Origin: Helcobacillus massiliensis
Lineage (GTDB): Bacteria; Actinomycetota; Actinomycetes; Actinomycetales; Dermabacteraceae
NCBI RefSeq assembly: GCF_014191425.1
Contig: NZ_JACHWP010000001.1
Span: 1,148,938-1,212,937 of the forward strand
Direction: 5' to 3'
Length of the DNA stretch: 64,000 nt
The position numbers and the translations under genes are program-made. Below are positions 58,981-64,000 of this stretch, piece after piece (within the stretch, counting starts at the first letter, position 1; each line of letters starts with the position of its first letter). The notes under the pieces are model-generated. The model saw only the letters and a program-made list of their open reading frames with translations. It was not told where the DNA came from and ran no database searches.

Positions 58981-59874
58981 TCACTGCCCCGCAGGCAGCG
59001 TCAGGCTGTACTCGAGCTCGAACCCGTCGGCGGTTTCCCTGGTCTGCTGCCGGACGCAGAAGGGGTCCGCTCCGGCCTGCTCCGCCACCAGGGACAGCGC
59101 GATCCCCGCGCGCTGCGGAAGCGGGCCACCGGCGAGCCGGTCCTCCGGGCGCTGGCGTTCGCTGTCGGCGCTGTCAGCGGCCGCGACGCTCTCGGCGACG
59201 AAGGCCTCGACACGGTCAGGCAGCTCCCCGGTCATCACCGGGTGCCCATCGATCGTGAAGTCCGCCCGAATCCTGTCATCAACGGGAATGCAGCACGCCG
59301 TCTGGATAACGCTCGGGCGTGCAGATTCAGTGCGCAGCTCCATCCACGAGTGGTGCTCCCCCGCGTCCTGAGCGTCGACCAGCCCCCGTGACGCGAGTTC
59401 AGCGAACAGGCCGGAGGACAGCTCCGCCACGCGCCCGAAGCACTCCTCAGCTGCCTGCCCATCAGCATCGTCGACCAGATCACGCAGATCCAGAGGAACA
59501 GCGACGCCGACCCAGGGCTGTGCTGCGCAGCTGCGTGTCTTCACCGCACTCAGATCGATGTCCTGCCAGTGCGGGGCCTCCTCCAGTGCCCAGTCCTCGA
59601 GTTCTCGCTGCGCAGCGAGTTCGGCTCGGCGCTGGGCGAGCAGCTCATCGATCTCGGCCGGATGGGTGAGCGCCCGCTTCATCTGGGAGATTCCCATACC
59701 GGACGTGCGCAGCACCCGCAGCAGTGCCGCGTCGCGCAGCTGTGAGGCCCGATAGGAGCGGTAGCCGTTGAATTCGTCCACTTCGGCTGCGGGGAGCAGA
59801 CCGATCTCGTCGTAGTACCTGAGCGTCTTCACGCTCAGTCCTGTGCTGTACGCGAACTGTCCGATGTTCATCAT
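58981..59874 (-). CDS. MerR family transcriptional regulator with large C-terminal domain
   Basis: A 297-residue regulator. Residues 1-70 are the MerR winged helix: MMNIGQFAYSTGLSVKTLRY, YDEIGLLPA, and YRSYRASQLRDAALLRVLR. A coiled-coil dimer helix (EIDELLAQRRAELAAQRELE) follows. The last 190 residues contain CAAQPWVGVAVPL and EYSLTLPAGQ and look like a GyrI-like/effector-binding domain, with TACCIPVDDRI in the middle. The ligand is unknown. I start at ATG 59874, which has AGAAGGG upstream. MerR operators are usually inverted repeats in divergent promoters, but the gene is followed by GNAT on the same strand. Confidence 0.88.
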   Translation of the reverse strand: MMNIGQFAYSTGLSVKTLRYYDEIGLLPAAEVDEFNGYRSYRASQLRDAALLRVLRTSGMGISQMKRALTHPAEIDELLAQRRAELAAQRELEDWALEEAPHWQDIDLSAVKTRSCAAQPWVGVAVPLDLRDLVDDADGQAAEECFGRVAELSSGLFAELASRGLVDAQDAGEHHSWMELRTESARPSVIQTACCIPVDDRIRADFTIDGHPVMTGELPDRVEAFVAESVAAADSADSERQRPEDRLAGGPLPQRAGIALSLVAEQAGADPFCVRQQTRETADGFELEYSLTLPAGQ

Positions 59875-59997
59875 CGCAAATCCCTTCTGCTGTGTCGTCA
59901 GCACGTGCTGACACCACAACCGTGCGGCATCCAGCAACTGGAGGGTCAAGACTCCGGGCCGGCTGGAAGGCACGAGGATCCATGGCGGGTCCCGCTG

Positions 59998-60534
59998 CTA
60001 GTGGTCGATCATCGGGATGGGGTCGAAGGACGGCGAAGGATCAGACCTGAGCCGCCCATAGGTGTCAACGTCGATCCGCTGGCCGTCCACGAGGAACTTC
60101 GCCCGCTCAGTCCCCTCCTTCACGAACCCGGCATGTCTCGCCACTGCTCCGGATGCAGGGTTGTTCACGCGGTGCCCCAGCTCGAGACGCTCCAGCCCGC
60201 CCTCGCTCAGAGCCCACGTCGCGACGGTGGCGGCCGCCGCGGACATCCACCCGCGTCCGCGGGCCGCGTCCGTCATCCAGTACCAGAACCACCCGTTGAG
60301 GTTCATGCCATCGACGCTCACGCACACGAGGCCGACCAGCTCGTCCTCGGCGACAATGGCCCAGGCCTCGTGCGGCGCACCCGCCTCCGTCAACCTGTTC
60401 ACATAGCACTCTGCATCGGCAGGAGTCGACACATCGCCCTGGCGCGCCATGTCGGGGTTCGATCGGAAGGCCGACAGCACCGCTGGAGCATCGCCGGGCC
60501 GAAGCCGGCGCAGAACAGGGGACGCGCCGCTCAT
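59998..60534 (-). CDS. GNAT family N-acetyltransferase (RimJ/RimL-like)
   Basis: A 178-residue acetyltransferase. The acetyl-CoA loop is DAARGRGWMSAAAATVATWA (Q/R-x2-G-x-G/A pattern), and LELGHRVNNPASGAVARHAGF is the late motif B with the Asn that contacts CoA. The group acetylates ribosomal proteins or small amines; the acceptor is unknown. It lies 123 bases upstream of the MerR gene on the same strand and may be regulated by it. The start is an ATG without a strong ribosome-binding site. Confidence 0.9.
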   Translation of the reverse strand: MSGASPVLRRLRPGDAPAVLSAFRSNPDMARQGDVSTPADAECYVNRLTEAGAPHEAWAIVAEDELVGLVCVSVDGMNLNGWFWYWMTDAARGRGWMSAAAATVATWALSEGGLERLELGHRVNNPASGAVARHAGFVKEGTERAKFLVDGQRIDVDTYGRLRSDPSPSFDPIPMIDH

Positions 60535-60744
60535 GCGACCTGCCTGGGTGCTCTCACTGCGATCTGCTCGTCCACGATCTCGATCTCCTCCTGCCAGCTG
60601 TCCGCACAGTCTTCGTCCGCACCGGACGGTTCCGTGACTTGTCGAAGAATACCCGCTGTCCTACCGGCACTGGCCCCAATACGTCACTTCTCATTCACCT
60701 GGCCGCCACGCGCGCACCGTAGAGGTATAGGTCCCTATCCCCCG

Positions 60745-63700
60745 ATGAAAGAGACGCACGTGTCCCCTCTTTGGCATGCTCAGGCACGCAGAACCCCCGC
60801 TTTCTCCTCCCGCACACTCGCAGCAGCCGCACTCAGCTGCTCGATCGTCATCGCCCCCGCAGTCCTTCCTGCCGGTGTGGCTCCTTCGGTCATCCAGAGC
60901 GCGTCGGCCGCTGCTCCTGAAACGTGGCCGCTCATCGTCACCGAAATCGCCCCCGACAACAGCGGTGTGGACAACTTCGAATTCATCGAAGTCACCAACC
61001 CCGGGACCGAACCGGCAACCATCGGTGACGGCGGCCTCGCGCTCAGCTACATCTATGCCGACTCCGCCGACACGGCGAAGGACGTCCCGCTCACGGTCGA
61101 ATCCCCCATCACCGTGGAACCCGGTGAAACCGTGGTGCTGTGGCTGAACTACACGAGCACCACGGTCGACACATCGGCATACACCGCGGATGACTTCAGA
61201 GCAGCATGGGGCATCGATGCCGACACGCGCGTGGAGAAGATCGAAGGCCAGCCCGGCATGGCGAACGGCGGCGAACGCGGCATCCGCATCTCCGACGCCT
61301 CCGGCAGCGAAGTGGTCCGCGCCTTCTACCCCGCAGGAAGCGTCGGGGCCGGAAAGACCATCCACTTCCGCACGCCAGCCGATGCCGCGGCACGGTCCCT
61401 CGACGTCTTCGCCTCACTGTCAGCCCCCACCGCCGGCACGGTGGACCCCCAGCAGCTCGACGACCGGCCAGCCCCGGACAAGCCCGAGAAGCCGTCGGAC
61501 CCTGACCCCGGCGCACCGGATCCGACAGATCCCGGAGACCCCGCGCCCACCGTTCCGGGCCCAGGCCCCGACACCACCGTGGGTCACCTCATGATCACGG
61601 AGCTGGTCCCCGACTCCACGAACGTCGGCGGTTCTGACGGCTACGAATTCATCGAGATCTACAACCCGACCACCGAACCGATCAGCCTCGCCGACTACCA
61701 GCTCCGCTACCTCTACCCCACTGATGACCTCACCATCACCAACGCCGCCGTGTGGCCCATGAGCCCGGGCAATGCCGTGGTTGAGCCTGGAAAGACCGTG
61801 GTGGCATGGGTGAAGAACGGTCCCAATGCGGATCTCACCAAGGAAGACTTCGCAAAGAACTACAACGTCGACCCGAACTCGTTCGAGCTCGTCGAAATCG
61901 AATCAGCAGGCATGGCGAACGGGTCGATCCGCGGTATGGAGATCCAGACCCGCGCGGGCGATCCGGTGCACCGCGTGTTCTACAACGTGGGCGGTGCCCA
62001 CGACACCGGCCCAGACGCCGGCATCTACTACACCGTGGATCCCAAGGACTTCGCCACCGGCACGATCATGGAGAAGTCTGCGGCCACACCGGGCTCAGCT
62101 CAGCCGGGCCAAGTGCCGAGCGAACCGGTCGCTCTCAACCCCGACACCGCCGCCCCCGAGATCGAGGACCGTTCGCCCGCCTCCATCGACCCCTCGAAGG
62201 ACGCCCAGCTCACGTTCGCCATCAGCGACGATGTGCAGGTGCGCCGAGTGGAGGTGTCGCTCTCATCAAGCTCCGACGCCACGCCGCAGGTGCACAACCT
62301 GACGAGGAACGCCGACGGCACGTTCACGCTCACGATCCCGCAGGCGGACCTCACCGGCAAGAAGCACTTCGAATACTCGGTGGTGGCCTCGGACGGCACG
62401 CACGAGTCGACCCTGGACGCTGTCCGCGTCCCAGTGGACGGCGCAGACACTGATCCGCTGCGCCTCAATCTGACAGACGGCCAGTTCGTCAACGGCACAG
62501 TGCCCGTTTCCGCAGCAACCGACAGCCCCTCCGACGAGCCGGAGGTGTGCGTGGACGGCACCACACTCACCGGGGCGAAGCCATCCCTCGAGACCTCACC
62601 GGTCTTTGCGTTCGAGGCGTCGCAGACCGACACCTACTTCCGCAACGGTGTGCTCGTAGGCGACGACGTGCTGCACGTATTCGACGAGGGGCTCTACGAC
62701 AAGTGGGACACGATCTCCACCGACGTGCCCCTGACATATGTGACTCAGGGGAAGAACCTGCAGCTCGATATCGCCGCGGGAACGAAGGCGAAGCCCGGCA
62801 TCGACGAGAACGAGAACAACGACGACTTCACCGTCCGGAATGTGCGCCTCATTCTCCCCGACGGCCGCACGCTGCGCGCCCCAGGATGGGACAACCCCGA
62901 CACCATCATCCAGGTTGGGGATTCCGCGGGCAAGGTTGAGATCCTCAACGCGAAGTTCGACATTCCATCCGATGCCTTCACTGCTCGTTCTGCCGATTGG
63001 GACACCACGACGGTGGCCGACGGCGAGCACACCGTCTGCGGAATCGGACCTGATGGATCGCGCGTGGAACGAACCGTCATCGTGGACAACACCGGGCCGG
63101 AGATCACGTCACCGATCGCCGACGGTGCGGAACTGCGAGGAGAGTTCCCCGTGGACTTCTCCGCCACGGACACGGGCTCGGGTCTCGAATCGGTGACTGC
63201 AGCACTCGACGGTGAACCGGTGGAGTCCGGTACGGTCTTCTCGAGCCTCACCATGAAGCCGGGAACCCACACACTGGTCATCACGGCGAAGGACACGGTG
63301 GGGAACACCTCGAAGAAGACGATCACCTTCACCACGCCGCTGGAGCAGCCGTCGGGCGAGATCGTCACCGAACCCGGAGCGGAGCTGAGCGTCTGCACCG
63401 ATTCGTCCCTGACGGCGCAGGTGTCTGACCCGAGTGGGGATGCGCTGGGCGTGTCGTTCCGGGAGGGACACAGCGCGTCACTGTCCAACGGCGCTCTCAC
63501 CGGTACAGGCGGTGCAGTGCAGGATGCGGACCAGAGCGAACGCACGGGCGCGGAGGTGAGCGCTGGCAGGGCAACGACCTCGGATGATGCGCTGCCCTTC
63601 CATGCCTTCACCACGCCGGTCCCTGAAGGCTCACCCGAGGATTCGCTCATCCGTGTGGCTTGGAGCGGCACAACCGACCCCGGTGCGCGTGTGCGCCTCC

Positions 63701-64000
63701 TGGTGTGGAACACCGAGAAGAGCGCCTACGAGGAAGTTGACGTCACGCTCACCGACTCGAAGTCCGGTGCCGGCACGCTCGAAGCGATGGTGCCCCTCGC
63801 GGGACACACCGTGGATGGTGAGATCCGCGCTGTGGTGCAGCATTCGGAAGGATGGGCGGGCAAGAACCTGTCCGACCGTTCGACCGCGGTCACACCTCAC
63901 CACCCGGACGACACTCCGCGCAGCGACTACGACTTCACCTTCGGGTGGGAATCGGACACGCAGTACTACAACGAATCGTACTTCGAGAGCCAGCTGGCGA
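60745..64000 (+). CDS. Large secreted lamin-tail domain protein with C-terminal calcineurin-like phosphoesterase (3' end outside the window)
   Basis: An uninterrupted frame of 1085 codons that runs off the end of the window. Residues 1-57 are a signal peptide (basic RRTPAFSSRTLAAAALS, cleavage near SASA-AAPE). Residues about 59-233 are lamin-tail domain 1 (LIVTEIAPDNSGVDNFEFIE, GQPGMANGGERGIRI). A Pro/Asp linker (DPDPGAPDPTDPGDPAP) follows. Lamin-tail domain 2 is about 278-445 (LMITELVPDSTNVGG, YEFIEIYNPT, ESAGMANGSIRGMEI). Immunoglobulin-like beta domains fill about 455-900. From residue 1060 DYDFTFGWESDTQYYNESYF starts a metallophosphoesterase. It is probably an extracellular nuclease/phosphatase. 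The start may instead be GTG 60760. Confidence 0.85.
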   Translation, partial: MKETHVSPLWHAQARRTPAFSSRTLAAAALSCSIVIAPAVLPAGVAPSVIQSASAAAPETWPLIVTEIAPDNSGVDNFEFIEVTNPGTEPATIGDGGLALSYIYADSADTAKDVPLTVESPITVEPGETVVLWLNYTSTTVDTSAYTADDFRAAWGIDADTRVEKIEGQPGMANGGERGIRISDASGSEVVRAFYPAGSVGAGKTIHFRTPADAAARSLDVFASLSAPTAGTVDPQQLDDRPAPDKPEKPSDPDPGAPDPTDPGDPAPTVPGPGPDTTVGHLMITELVPDSTNVGGSDGYEFIEIYNPTTEPISLADYQLRYLYPTDDLTITNAAVWPMSPGNAVVEPGKTVVAWVKNGPNADLTKEDFAKNYNVDPNSFELVEIESAGMANGSIRGMEIQTRAGDPVHRVFYNVGGAHDTGPDAGIYYTVDPKDFATGTIMEKSAATPGSAQPGQVPSEPVALNPDTAAPEIEDRSPASIDPSKDAQLTFAISDDVQVRRVEVSLSSSSDATPQVHNLTRNADGTFTLTIPQADLTGKKHFEYSVVASDGTHESTLDAVRVPVDGADTDPLRLNLTDGQFVNGTVPVSAATDSPSDEPEVCVDGTTLTGAKPSLETSPVFAFEASQTDTYFRNGVLVGDDVLHVFDEGLYDKWDTISTDVPLTYVTQGKNLQLDIAAGTKAKPGIDENENNDDFTVRNVRLILPDGRTLRAPGWDNPDTIIQVGDSAGKVEILNAKFDIPSDAFTARSADWDTTTVADGEHTVCGIGPDGSRVERTVIVDNTGPEITSPIADGAELRGEFPVDFSATDTGSGLESVTAALDGEPVESGTVFSSLTMKPGTHTLVITAKDTVGNTSKKTITFTTPLEQPSGEIVTEPGAELSVCTDSSLTAQVSDPSGDALGVSFREGHSASLSNGALTGTGGAVQDADQSERTGAEVSAGRATTSDDALPFHAFTTPVPEGSPEDSLIRVAWSGTTDPGARVRLLVWNTEKSAYEEVDVTLTDSKSGAGTLEAMVPLAGHTVDGEIRAVVQHSEGWAGKNLSDRSTAVTPHHPDDTPRSDYDFTFGWESDTQYYNESYFESQLA

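Overview
The window is a high-GC stretch of an actinobacterial chromosome. The evidence is strong GC third-position bias, actinobacterial hallmark families (a DUF3117 protein, a CxxC-less Mrp, a fused TatB neighbourhood, an Rpf-type muralytic enzyme, monomeric NADP isocitrate dehydrogenase) and many apparently leaderless genes. The gene content fits Micrococcales, possibly Dermabacteraceae, but the family is a guess. No tRNA, rRNA, CRISPR array, phage or insertion sequence was recognised, so most of it reads as core chromosome with a few patches of decayed genes.

Layout. 1-4 kb: tail of a DUF1003-like gene, mrp, tatB, an O-methyltransferase, DUF3117 and a LOG-family protein. 4-12 kb: a lysine/diaminopimelate block (a giant FAD/NAD(P)-binding domain fused to DapE, divergent dapD, then dapC with fdxA), interleaved with gltA and an MFS exporter. 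12-19 kb: typA with a coupled membrane protein and an oligopeptide-type ABC operon without a substrate-binding protein. 19-24 kb: pgi, a phosphofructokinase and monomeric icd, the last with a perfect palindrome over its predicted promoter. 24-35 kb: TauE/SafE, thiol peroxidase, PPK2 with a histone-like tail, two paralogous overlapping MFS genes, DUF808, an ArdC-like protein, YdcF, a phosphoribosyltransferase, a Mug-type DNA glycosylase and another MFS. 35-42 kb: envelope and small-metabolite genes (Rpf-like enzyme, macro domain, PIG-L deacetylase, acylphosphatase, secreted protein, OatA-like acyltransferase) ending in a flavohemoprotein relic. 42-51 kb: NhaC antiporter, then an MMPL - nucleoside hydrolase - ECF S - ECF T - ECF A operon joined by 4-base overlaps. 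51-60 kb: acyltransferase, an amidohydrolase relic, an alcohol dehydrogenase relic, CorA, cold-shock protein, cation P-type ATPase, YtoQ, MerR and GNAT. 60.7 kb to the end: the first 1085 codons of a very large secreted protein with two lamin-tail domains and the beginning of a calcineurin-like phosphoesterase.

How the genes work together. DapC, DapD and DapE are three consecutive steps of the succinylase route to meso-diaminopimelate, needed for lysine and peptidoglycan. Pgi, PFK, GltA and Icd cover upper glycolysis and the first oxidative part of the TCA cycle. The ECF transporter with a nucleoside hydrolase looks like a nucleoside or nucleobase salvage unit. The Rpf-like, OatA-like and lamin-tail proteins act on or outside the cell wall.

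The most interesting observations are the DapE fusion, the asymmetric ATP sites of the fused ECF ATPase, a fixed-spacing leaderless promoter signature (TANNNT, 6 nt, start codon) repeated across the window, the Lys-rich tail on PPK2, the large lamin-tail phosphoesterase, and the icd palindrome.
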